In this document: one piece after another, positions 24,050-34,730 of the stretch
How the letters are laid out: every line of letters starts with the position of its first letter
Numbering within the stretch: the stretch's first letter is position 1
NCBI RefSeq assembly: GCF_042477335.2
Contig: NC_091257.1
Span: 46,904,501 to 46,968,500, forward strand
DNA from: Ovis canadensis
Lineage: Eukaryota; Chordata; Mammalia; Artiodactyla; Bovidae
DNA: 64,000 nucleotides
Direction of reading: 5' to 3'
Notes under the pieces: generated by a model
Databases searched by the model: none
What the model was told of the DNA's origin: nothing
Seen by the model: only the letters and a program-made list of their open reading frames with translations
Made by a program: the position numbers and the translations under genes

Positions 24050-24934
24050 TGTAGCAGAGGGGAGATGGAAATTACATAAGGAACAAATTTATTTCTCAGT
24101 TCTAGAAGCTGTAAAGTCCAAGGTCAAGATGCTGGGAGATTCAGTTTGTGAGGGCCTGCTTCCTGGTTCATAGCTGTCTTCTCTCGATAACCTCTCATGG
24201 CAGAAGAAAGGAGGGAGACGGCTCCTTGGGGTCTCTCTTAGAAGATACTAATCCCATTCAGAAGAGCTCTGCCCTTATGACCCAATCACTTCTCAAAGGC
24301 CGTACCTCCAAACACCATCACCCTGGGGCTTAGAATTCCAGCAAATTTTGCAGGGAACATAAATATTCAGTCTGTTGCGTGATTGAAGCAACCCTTGTCA
24401 TTGAATGCAGTTTGATCCACCACTTGCAAAAATTTAAAAAAATTTTCCTCTGTCAAATTATACATATTTTATGAAAAGCCAAGCATGTTCTAGGTGATTT
24501 CCAATTAGTTGATTAATCTTCCTATTGCTGAGCTTATATAAAGTACTGAATTCAAATTATCAGTAGGTGGTGCTGCTGAGATTAAACCTAGAAAAATCTA
24601 TAGTAGACATTTCTTGATTAGGATTTCAGACAGGTTATTTGGGAAAGAATGTTACAGAACCATCAATTTGTGATTTATTGTTTTTCATGACATCTGAAAA
24701 ACATTGGTTTTTAGGGTTTTGATTTACTTAATGTGTGAAATATTCTGGATTTGCCCAACATAGGGGCAGCAGTGGATGTATCTCCACAGAATCTGAAGGA
24801 TGAGCATGTCATAGAACATAATCACTGATAATTTTCTGACGTGCTGTACTGGGGTTTACCACTTGCCTTCTTGTTTTAATTTACTTTTTGAGATAGAAGC
24901 AATCATAATGCATATCAAGATTTTTTTTAATTAA
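24050..24934. other. Intergenic DNA, no feature recognised
   Basis: AT-balanced sequence with no named repeat and no supported ORF. Confidence 0.4.
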
Positions 24935-25095
24935 AATATAAAGTCTTTATTGATTTTTTTGCAGTATTATTTCTGTTTTTTGGCTTTGGGGCTGTGAGGC
25001 ATATATGGGAATCTTAGCTCCCTGACCAGGGATCAAACCCATACCCCCTGCATTAGAAGGTAAAGTCCTAACCACTGGACCACCAGGGGAGTCCA
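24935..25095 (-). mobile_element. CHR-type SINE, antisense
   Basis: 'ttttttggctttggggctg', 'gggaatcttagctccctgac', 'cagggatcaaacccatacc' and 'aaccactggaccaccagggg' are the reverse of the CHR consensus. Confidence 0.8.
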
Positions 25096-26429
25096 TCAAG
25101 ATTTTTTAAGTGATTCAATTTTAATTTCCTGGAGAAGAGAATTAGATGCAATTTAACAAGTGCCCCAGACCATCCTCCTGGTAACACTGGTTTGGAAAGT
25201 GCTGATGATATGCAACCTTCTTTTGGCCTAAGTTTCCTTATCCAGTTGGCCTGAGTTTCCACAAGCATCCTGAGGTCACAGTCACATTTGAAAAGGTAAA
25301 GAAAGCTTTGGATCTTCTCCCCAGAAAAATGCCCCTACCTAGAGTGCTGCATATAATTCAGGTGTTTCAGAGATACTTAAAATCCATCTATAAATCCTGT
25401 CTGTGAACCCCTGTGCTGTAAAATCTGTTTAAAACTTTTCAGTCTAGGGTTGCCCCAAGCTTGGCCCATCCCACTGATGGACCCTTTTGCCCCAATATTG
25501 CCATCAGAGTCAAGAGCTGTGAAGATGAGCAGATTTCAGATGTTGTGTTCCTGAACACCTGGAAAAGCTAAATTCACAGAACCTGTATGCTTTCTTTACA
25601 ATCCATAGGAATTCTTCAGAACACACAAGAGAGTCAATTGAGGAAATCATCTAGGCAGGCTTTCATATTTTGCAATCATTGGCATTGTCCAGGAAAGAAA
25701 AAGAAAAGGAGATTGTGTTGATCTGTCAAGCCACCTTTTTTCTATTCTCAAAGACAAGCATCTTATTTCGAGCATAATTTTAGGGCCATGGTGCCCCACT
25801 GGAAAAGTTGTCCTGCCAGCCTGGTGGTGAAACACGAGGACTTGTGACAGAATTCTCCAGATTTTTACCAAAGCATCGTTTGACATCACCAGGCCTGGAT
25901 TCTGCCAGCAGAGCTGCCAAGTCACTCAAAGTTCTTTATTACTGAGACTAATAAGTTTGTTACTGGTCAGAATCGACTTAACAGTCTGCTGCTGACTGTT
26001 AACATAAGTTCAAAGTGTTATCATTACAGAAGAAGGTTTGTAGACTAAATACCTTAGGTCAGATCCCAAATAGATATTAAAAATAGAAATCATATCCAGG
26101 CCATTACCTCTGTGGTGGTGATTTAACCACTACTTTGTGTTTACTTTTATATTTATTACAGTGATTAACTAGCTGTTTATGTGAAATTGGTTTATCCAAG
26201 CTTGAAGTATTAAAGGGTGAAAGAAAACTATGTTGAGTGGCAAGACAAAGTTTTTAAAAACACATGTATACCAGTTCTAAAATATAAAACAGTTCTTTGT
26301 ATACATGAAATGATCATTTATTTCCCATCATCTTGCTTTAGCAAAAATGTGAAGTGGAAAATGGAATTCAGCAGATGTTTGAGTACCAGGGAGATCTAAC
26401 AATGACTAAGTGGACAGAAAAAAAGCTGG
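25096..26429. other. Intergenic DNA, no feature recognised
   Basis: No gene found. The minus open frame 25925-25647 (92 codons) shows no recognisable domain and is treated as chance. Confidence 0.4.
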
Positions 26430-26439
26430 CAAAACGGGC

Positions 26440-26990
26440 CTGACTGCCATGTTGTGAGGGTCCTGTTTCCAAGGTTGGCCTTGATTGGCTTTGGGAGCTT
26501 GGATTTAGGGAGGGTTCCCACCATTCTCAGAATGGAGAAGAGCGGCACATTGGGCCCAAACTATTTGAGCAAATGATGTGTTTTATGCTGATCACCTGCT
26601 TTCTTCTGGGAGTCTAGAATCTGGGGATATGCCAAGTAGGACATGATCGGGGGACATGATCAGCCCCAGTAAGAGCTCCAGGCACCGAGGGTAGTGAGCT
26701 TTCCTGGTTGACAACATTACACCCGTGTTGTCACGCCTTGTTGCTGGGGGAATTAAACTCGTCCTGTGTGACTTTGGTTCGAGGACTTACAGAAGCTCAT
26801 ACTTGGTTTCCCTTGACAGCCCCCCATGTACCTTTTTTCTTTTCTGGCTCTGCTTGAAGTCCTTTTGGTGCAATAAATTACAGCCGTGAGTGCAGTGTAC
26901 TGAGCCCTGAGAGTCCTCCTAGTGGATCATCAACACCACGGGTGGCTTTGGGGTTCCTTCAACACAGCAAGGTCCTGCCACTGCCTTTTG
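26440..26990 (+). mobile_element. Possible solo LTR of an ancient ERVL-like element
   Basis: About 550 bp of non-SINE sequence with LTR-like traits. A polyadenylation signal AATAAA at 26873-26878 is followed by 'cagccgtgagtgcagtg' and 'gagagtcctcctagtggatc', which resemble the R/U5 ends of old ERVL-type LTRs. No viral gene is present next to it. Ends are not defined by a visible target duplication, so the call is tentative. Confidence 0.35.
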
Positions 26991-27139
26991 GAAGTTCACA
27001 AATGTGTAAGGAAAGAAAACACATACATTTAAAGCTATAGCACAGGGTAGAATTTAGTAAGGTGTTCAGTACTACAAGAGGAGATAAGTGCTAATATTGC
27101 AACTGGGGTGTTAGATGCAGGCTATAGTCATTTCAGTGT

Positions 27140-30100
27140 TGGGAACAAAATTTTTTCTTCAACTTCATTGCAGTAATAAACACACAAACCCATATAATTA
27201 AAATTACCCTTTTATGAGTTTGGACATGTATATACTCGTGTTACCATCCCCACAGTCAGGGTGATGAACATATCCATCAGCTCCAAATTTTCTTTGTGTC
27301 CCTTTGTGGTTTTTTTTTGTGATAAAAACACTAGACATGAGATTCACCTTAACAAATTTTTAAGTGCATGATACTTTATTATTAGCTACTGTCACAATGT
27401 TTTAGAGCACATTTGTGGAACTTACCATCTTGTGTAACGAGCTCTTCTTCCTCCATCTCCAGGTACCCCCATTGTGTTGTCTACTTCTCTACCTCTGACT
27501 ATATTACATGCCTTGTATAAGATGAATCACGCAGTACTTGTCTTTCTGTGACTGACTTATTTCATTCACCATGTCTTCAGTGTTGTTGCAAAGAGTAGGA
27601 TTTCCTTTGTAAAGGCAGAATAATATTGCATTGTGTATACATTCCATATTCATTCATCTGCTAGTGCACATTTGGGTTGTTTCCATTTCTTGGCTGTTGT
27701 GAATAAGGCTGCAGTGAATGTGGGAGTGCAGATTCCTCTTTAAGATCCTGATTTCAGTTCAGTCCCAGAGGTCATAGTCATGTAGTAGATCTACTTTTAA
27801 TATTTTGAGGATGCTCCATACTATTTTCCATAGCAGCTAAACCATTTTACATTCCCACCAACAGTGTACAACAAAGATTCCAGTTAATCCATATCCATCC
27901 TCACCAACTATATATATTTTTCCCTTTATAATAGCTATCTTGACAGGTGTTGTCTTATTCCAGATTTTAGAGAGAAAATTTTGTTTTTCCACCATTGAGT
28001 ATGATGTTAGCTGTGGGTTTTTCATGTAGGGCCTTTGTTGTGTTGAGGTAAGTTCTATACTTAATGTATTTTTTTTTTTTTTTTTTTTGGAGTCTGATGA
28101 AAAAGTGTTGAATGTTGCCAGATACTGGTTTTCTGCATGTACTGGAATAATCATGTGATTTTTGTCCTTCATTCTCTTAACGTGATGTCGTCACACTGAC
28201 TTGCTTTTGTTGAACTACCCTTACATTCCAGGGATAAGTCCTACCTGGTCATTATGAACCTTTCAATGTGCTATTGAATTAAGTTTGCTAATATTTTGTT
28301 GAGAATTTTTTATATCCATGTTAATCAGGACTATTAGCCTAGATAGTCTTTTGGCTTTTTTTCTTGTTTTTTTTTTTTTGTCTGGCTCTGCTATCAAGGT
28401 GGTGCTGACCTAATAAAAGGAGTTTAGAAATGTTCTCTTTTTTATTTTCTAGGAGAGTTTGAAGGATTGGTACTAATTTTTCTTAAATATTTGATGATCA
28501 ATTTACCTATGAAAGCTTCTGGTCCTGGGCCTTGTTGGGAGGTTCAGTCTCATTATTTGTTATTGATCTGTTCAGTCTTTCTACCTCTTGACTCAGTCTT
28601 GGTGGTTTTTCAAATGTTTCTTCTAAGTTATCCAACTTGTTAATAAGTAATTGTTCATAATAGTCCCTTGTGATTTTTTAAAATTTTCTGTGACATAAGT
28701 TGTAACATCTCCTCTTTCATTTCTGATTTTTGGTCTTTTCTCTTTTTTACAATTAGTTCAGCTAATGGTTTGTTGATTATGTTTATCTTTTAAAAATAAC
28801 TCTTAGTTTTCTCTGTTTTTTGTATTGTCTATTCTTTATTTCATTAATTTCTGCTCTAGTCCTTATTATCTGCTTCTTTATGCTAATTTTGAGCTTAGTT
28901 TGTTCTTTTTCTGTTTACTTGAGGTGTAAAGGTAGGTTGTATGAGATCTTTTTAAATGTGTTTATCACTAAAAACTTCCTTCTCAGTACTGCTTTTGCTA
29001 TATCCCCTGAGCTTTGGTATATTTTATTATTGTTTTCATTTGTCTCAAAATATTTTAAAATTTCCCTTTGACTTCTCCTTTGACTTGGTGGTTGATCAAG
29101 AATGGATTAATTTCCAAGTATTTGTGTGTTTTCTTAATTTCCTTTTGTTATTGATTTCTAGTTTTATTTCATTGAAAAGTGCAATAAAATAAAGTAAAAA
29201 AGATTTTAGCCTTCTTAAATTTGTAGAGACTTGTTTTGTGACTTTGCATGTGATCTCTTCCACAAAATGTTCCATGTTTGCTTAAAAAGAGTATATATTC
29301 CACTGCTCTTGTTTTGGAATAGTCTGTATATGCTGTTAAGTCAAAGTTGGTTTATAGTGTTGTGCAAGTCCAGTGTTCCGTTGTTGATTTTCCATCTGAA
29401 AGATATATCCATTGTTGAACATGAAGTATGATAGTCTCCTGTTATCACTGAAAAAAACTTGAGGAACTACTTTTAATATCTCATTGGGCAGGTCTAATGG
29501 TGATGAACTCCTTCAGATTTTGTGTTTTGAGGAAAGTCTCGATCTCGCCTTCATTTCTGAAGGAGAATTTTGTTGGGTAAAGTATTCTTGTTTGGTTGGT
29601 TTTGTTTTTGTGTTTTCTTTCCCGACATATTGAATATACCATCTTACTCTTTTGGTTAGCAAGGTTTCAGCTGAGAAATTCACTGATTGACTCGTGCAGA
29701 TTTCGTCATATGTGAGGACTTAATCTTTCTTTTTCTGTTTTTAAAATTGTCTCTATCTTCAATTTTAGACTGTTTTATTATAATGTATCTTGGAGAAAAT
29801 TTTTTGAATTGAAATTTGAGGATTGCCTATTAGCTTCATGAACCTGGGTATCCAGATCTCTCTCCAGATTTGGAAAGTTCTCAGTCATTATTTCTTTTAA
29901 TAAGCTTTCTGTCATTTGTCCCTCTTTTCTTCTTTGACTCCAGTAATGTATAGATTGCTTCTGTCAATGGTATCCCACAATTTTTGGAGGCTTTGTTCAC
30001 TCTTTTTTTACTTTACTTTTCTTTGGCTACTCTGACTGAAGGATTTCACTGTTTGTGAAACAGTTCATAGATCTCCCTTTCTTTAGGGTCAGTCATTGGA

Positions 30101-32105
30101 GCTAATCATATTTCCTTGATTATTAATGACCCTCTGGCTTTGTGTTAGTTTGTGTACATTTGAAGAAGTAGACACCTCTTCTAGTCTTTACAGGGTGACT
30201 TCAGCAAGGAAACCCTTTACCAGTGAGATATTATGGGTGAGCCATACAGGGTGGTATCTGTGGTTGACCTTTCTGATGAAATCCTTGGGTGGCAGTTCCA
30301 CTGCCTGAGTTCATGGGATCAGGCCTGGATCTTGGTTCCACAGAACCAGTTAAATGCTGTGGACCTGGGATGAGCCCAGTGTGTGGGTCTGCAAGTCCTA
30401 GCCTGGTTCTGGGCTGGGCACCTGGCTTCATGGAGCTAACATGGTGGTGGGGTGGGTTGGGAGCCTGGGCCTATGATAGCTGACATAGCATTGGGCCTGG
30501 CTGGGAGCCTGGATTAATAGGAGCCTGCCTCTAGCCGAGGTTCACAGAGGCCATTTTGGTGCCTAGAGCTGCAGATTCCAACCCAGTGCTGGGATGGGTG
30601 GGATCTTGGGTTTACAAGAGCCCACCAGAAACCTTGCACCACAACAGCCACCTAGGGATGGTGGCGCTGAGGGGCCATGCTGGGGACTACAGTGGAGATG
30701 GGTGCTCACTTCAGTTCTCTCCCACAGGGAGGATGTCTGTTTCCCTGATGGGCTGCCTGGGTTTAGAGAAGGATCATAGACGTAATGTGAAGTTACCTTT
30801 CTCACCATCTTCAATGCCTCTTTTCTCTTTTCTGTGCTCTGCCCAGGGGCTGTCATCCCTCACCTGGAATGCTTAGGTCTTCTGAAGGTATTTTTATAAA
30901 TTCATGTGGATAGTTGTTCCAATGGATGTTTCTGGGAAAGGATAGGTACTGGGAATTCTAATACTGCCATCTTGCTGATGTTATTCCGTCCCATTTCATT
31001 CCTATCTTTTCCTGATTTTATTTAGTTGTTTATCTGTATTCTCTTGTAGCCCACTGAGTTTTTAAAGATGATTTGTTTAAAGTCTTTGTCAGTTTGTGGA
31101 ACTCCATTTCTTCAGGGTCAATTACTAGAAGTTTATGATTTTCCCAGGTGACTCAGTGGGAAAGAATCTACCTGCCAATGCAGGAGACAATGTGGATTCG
31201 ATTCCTGGGTTGGGAAGATCATCTAGAAGAGAAATGGCAATCTGCTCCACTTTTCTTACCTGGAAAATCCCATGGACAGCTTGGCAGGCTACAGTCCATG
31301 GGGTTGCAAAGAGTGGGACGTGGCTTAGTGACTGAGCGTGCATGCACTAGAAGTTTTATGTTTCCCTTGGTTGTGTCTTGTTTCCCTGATTCTGTGTGGT
31401 CTTTGTATCCTTGTACTGGTGTCTGTGCATTTCAAGGGAGTTTCAACAGGGAAAGGACTTCATCACTATCAGTCAGCCAGTCCTGGGATCATCCACAGGC
31501 AGGGGCTTTCAATTCAGGGTCCTTGGGTTATGTAATTGAACAGTGGCTGTGGGGTTTGTGGTTGGACAGGATTGGCTAGCAGGATCTATAGCTGGGTGGG
31601 GCTGGCTGGTGGAGCTCGTGGTCAGGTAGGGTTGGTGGTGGGCTATGGGACCATCTCCGAGATCTGTATGCACTAGCCATCCCTTCTTACTTTCTTACAA
31701 TCCCTAGGTGGTTGAGCTGTGCCAGTGTCTTCAGTTTTCTGCATGAGGTGAGACAGAAGTGGGCCTCTTGAGCAGTGCCTTGAAATGCTGTGAAAGTTGA
31801 ATCTGTACCTTGGTCTCCTTTTCTCTGCTAGAGAAATCACGGGCCCCGGGGCTCCTTCTCCGTGCTGATGTGCTGGCTTGGGGTGGGGGGTGAGGGCACT
31901 GCAAACAAAGTAAAGCTGTTCTTGTCCTTTTAAATGTGATTTTCTGACTTTAGTTTTCACACTCTATCAGGGTGCTGTAGTCTTCTCCCTGGGTTCTGGA
32001 ATTCTCACAAAGGCATTCTTGTCCGTGGATGGTTACTAAATTGGCATTTCTGTTGAGAAACCAGGGCTGGGGACTTCCCATTCCACCATCTTGCTGATGT
32101 CACAC
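27140..32105 (-). mobile_element. Ancient L1 (L1M type), antisense, degraded
   Basis: Long antisense L1. 'aataatattgcattgtgt', 'gggttgtttccatttcttgg' and 'acattcccaccaacagtg' mark the 3' UTR/ORF2 end. 'gttagctgtgggtttttcat', 'aatcatgtgatttttgtcc', 'cttgttttgtgactttgc' and 'gatgaactccttcag' follow in the order expected for ORF2 read backwards. Stops and indels pervade it. The 5' part (about 30.05-32.1 kb) holds two related modules, each ending near CATCTTGCTGATGT. A Bov-tA interrupts it at 31135-31345. A 19-base T run lies at 28070-28088. Confidence 0.75.
31135..31345 (+). mobile_element. Bov-tA-type SINE inserted in L1
   Basis: Full-length copy from 'tatgattttcccaggtgac' to 'agtgactgagcgtgcatgc'. 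It is flanked by ACTAGAAGTTT at 31124-31134 and 31346-31356, an exact 11-bp target duplication. It is therefore younger than the host L1. Confidence 0.88.
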
Positions 32106-32149
32106 CTTGGAGCAAAACTTAAAAGTCTATTCTATTAAGACCTTTGGAA

Positions 32150-32345
32150 GAGGAACTTCCTTGGTGGTCCAGTAGTTAAGACAACAAACACGATCACAAT
32201 GTAAGGGATCCAAGTTTGATCCCTGGTCAGGGAACTAGATCCCACATGTTGCAAATAAGAGTTCACATGCTGCAACTAAAGATCTCATGTGCTGCAACTA
32301 AAGACCAGTGCCGCCAAATGAATACAAATAAATATTTTAAAAAAA
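32150..32345 (+). mobile_element. CHR-type SINE
   Basis: 'aacttccttggtggtccagt', 'gtttgatccctggtcaggga' and 'actagatcccacatgttgc', then repeated 'catgctgcaactaaagatc' units and an A-rich tail at 32338-32347. Confidence 0.82.
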
Positions 32346-32378
32346 AGCAACTTTGAAACAGTACTCTATTTCTCTAGC

Positions 32379-32755
32379 TAGAGCAGGTTCTTCAACTCAA
32401 GAAAGTGCCTGTTTTTATTCAGGAAACTTCACCTGAACGTCTCGGTTGACCATGTACCTCTCCTCTCTGCACCCACAATGACTTGGACACACATTTCTCA
32501 TTGCACTTGTACTGAAATGACCCATGGCTCCATCTGTCTCCTCAACCAGATCATAACCTGTAAGGGCAGAGAGTTTGTCATCTTTGTACTTCTGCATCAG
32601 TGTCGTAGTTTGCAAAGAGAGTCCACTCTGTTTATGTGTCCATTCTGACATTTACTCATTCAACAAGTAATTACTAAGATCTTACTATGTGTTAAATGCC
32701 TAGTATGAGTATATAGCAGATCAAAATTGGTAAAAATTCCTGTCCTAAAGAAACT
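32379..32755 (+). mobile_element. L2/MIR-like ancient repeats
   Basis: 'aaccagatcataacctgtaa' and 'gggcagagagtttgtcatct' resemble an L2 3' end. 'atttactcattcaacaagta' with 'cttactatgtgttaaatgcc' resembles another ancient repeat core. Boundaries and family are uncertain. Confidence 0.45.
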
Positions 32756-32764
32756 TGCATGCAT

Positions 32765-32974
32765 GCATGCTCAGTTGCTCGGTCATGTCTGACTCTTTTG
32801 CAACCCCATGGACTGCAGCCCACCAGACTTCTCTGTCCACAGGATTTTCCAGGCAAGAATACTGGAATGGGTTACCATTTCCTCCTCTAGGGGATCTTCC
32901 TGACCCAGGGATTGAGCCTGAATCTCCTGCATTGGCAGGCAGATTCTTTACTACTGTGCCACCTGGGAATCCCC
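32765..32974 (-). mobile_element. Bov-tA-type SINE, left arm of inverted pair
   Basis: Antisense copy from 'tcagttgctcggtcatgtc' to 'ccacctgggaatcccc'. Flanks TAAAGAAACTT (32745-32755) and TAGAGAAACTT (32975-32985) match at 10 of 11 bases. A sense copy begins almost immediately to the right. Confidence 0.87.
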
Positions 32975-32980
32975 TAGAGA

Positions 32981-33190
32981 AACTTATCCCTGGTGGTTCA
33001 GCAGTAAAGAATCCATCTGGAATGCGGGAGACCTGGGTTTGATCCCTGGGTTGGGAAGATCCCCTGGAGGAGGGTGTAGCAACTCACTCCTGTATTCTTG
33101 CCTGGAGAATCCCCATGGACGCAGGAGACTGGCGGACTACAGTCCATAGGGTCATAAAGAGTCAGACACGACTGAGTGACTGAGCACAAC
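32981..33190 (+). mobile_element. Bov-tA-type SINE, right arm of inverted pair
   Basis: Sense copy from 'aacttatccctggtggttca' through 'gggtttgatccctgggttgg' to 'gactgagtgactgagcac'. With the antisense copy ending at 32974 it forms an inverted repeat of about 200-bp arms with almost no spacer. Confidence 0.87.
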
Positions 33191-33590
33191 ACAGCAATTG
33201 GAAAGGTAGGCAATTAATGCAATGAATAAGTCAAGTAAACATTATGCTATTAGTAAGTAAAAAGAAAAATAAAGTAGGGAGATGAACAGGACATTTAGAG
33301 GGGAGACCACTGGAATTTTGGGCAAGCAGTCTCATGGACAAAGTGTCATTTATGTAAGACCTAAAGAGAGTGAGGTAGTTGACTTTTGGGGCATCTTCAG
33401 ATCTTCAGGTGAGAGCAGGAAGGGAGCAGGCTGGGTAAGCCTTGATGCCTAATATGTTTGAAGAAGATTGAGGAGGAGGATAAGAAAGAAATAGGAAGTT
33501 AAGTCAGAGAGAAATGTGCTGGGTGGTAGCCACATTGAAAATTCTGGTAAAGCTGTAATCTACTCTAAATTAGATGGGAAGCCTATGAGG
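33191..33590. other. Intergenic DNA, possibly ancient repeat
   Basis: Reads like a diverged old repeat ('ggagcaggctgggtaagcc', 'gaaggtgac'-type text is absent), but I cannot name it. No gene. Confidence 0.3.
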
Positions 33591-33715
33591 GCCTTTTTTT
33601 GGTTTGTTTTGACCATGACACAGGTCATGCAGGATCTTAGTTCCCCAAACAGAGATTGAAACCCATGCCCCTGCAGTGGAAGTGCAGAGACCTAACCACT
33701 GGACCCCAGGGAAGG
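33591..33715 (-). mobile_element. CHR-type SINE, antisense
   Basis: 'ggtcatgcaggatcttagtt', 'ccccaaacagagattgaaac' and 'cctaaccactggaccccagg' match the reverse consensus. Confidence 0.78.
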
Positions 33716-34379
33716 TTTCTGACAGAGAAGAGATCAGCTGATTTCTTTCATTAAATGCTTATCAAACTGAATGGACCAAATGTATATAGTTCAAGAAGAC
33801 ATATTAGTTATGTACCTCTATAGTCTAAGTGGTAATTTAGGTCAGAAGATTCCAAACACACAATATCTTTAAAAATACCCGCTTAAACCAAATCAAACCT
33901 TCACCATGCAGTGGAGTTAGGGAATACTGCATTAAGGCAAACTGCTTGGAGATTTTGATCTAACATTGATCAATACATTGAACAAAATAACTGGACAATC
34001 ATCATTTCTTCACTTTCTGAAGATATGAGTGTGTCTACTAACATCATTTTCAAGTTTTTTTTTTTTTAAGTAAGGAACAGTTGGAAAACTCAAACTTATA
34101 TCCTTCAGAATATAGTTAAATTATTCTTGTGAATTTGGGGATGTACTGTAATGAATTAGGGCTGCATCTTCACTTAAATGGATTTTATTTCTTTTCTTAA
34201 CTTTGTCATTTTGGAATGCTGAAAGGCTAACTAGATTATTGCAGTCCCTTAAGAAGTAAAATCTGAGAATTATTGTAAAGAATGAAGTGACTTTCTGTTT
34301 TCTTTAATGTTCTAATTCTTAACTCCCATTTATATATCACTATGCACATTTGTGTGATGATTATATAGTGCAGGGGAAA

Positions 34380-34577
34380 AGTGAAAGTGAAATTCACTCA
34401 GTCATGTCCGACTCTTTGCAACCTCATGGACTATACAGTCCATGGAATTCTCCAGACCAGAATACTGGAGTGGGTAGCCTTTCCCTTCTCCGGGGGATCT
34501 TCCCAATCCAGGGATCGAACCCTGGTCTCTTGCATTGCAGGTGGATTCTTTACCAGCTGAGCCACAAGGGAAGCCCA
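34380..34577 (-). mobile_element. Bov-tA-type SINE, antisense
   Basis: 'agtgaaattcactcagtcat', 'gactctttgcaacctcatgg', 'cttctccgggggatcttccc' and 'tgagccacaagggaagccc' show a near full-length antisense copy. A CHR SINE in the same orientation follows within 40 bp. Confidence 0.87.
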
Positions 34578-34615
34578 GTGGAGTGGGAAGGTTTTTTGTT
34601 TGTTTGTTGGTATGT

Positions 34616-34730
34616 TTGTTTTTGCAGTGCCACGTAGCATGTGAGATCTTAGTTCCCTGACCAGGGATCGAACCCAAGCCCCCTACCTTGGAAGCATGGA
34701 GTCTAAAGCACTGGACTGCCAGGTAAGTCC
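34616..34730 (-). mobile_element. CHR-type SINE, antisense
   Basis: 'gtgagatcttagttccctga', 'ccagggatcgaacccaagcc' and 'aaagcactggactgccagg' are the reverse tRNA-like half of the family. Confidence 0.8.
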
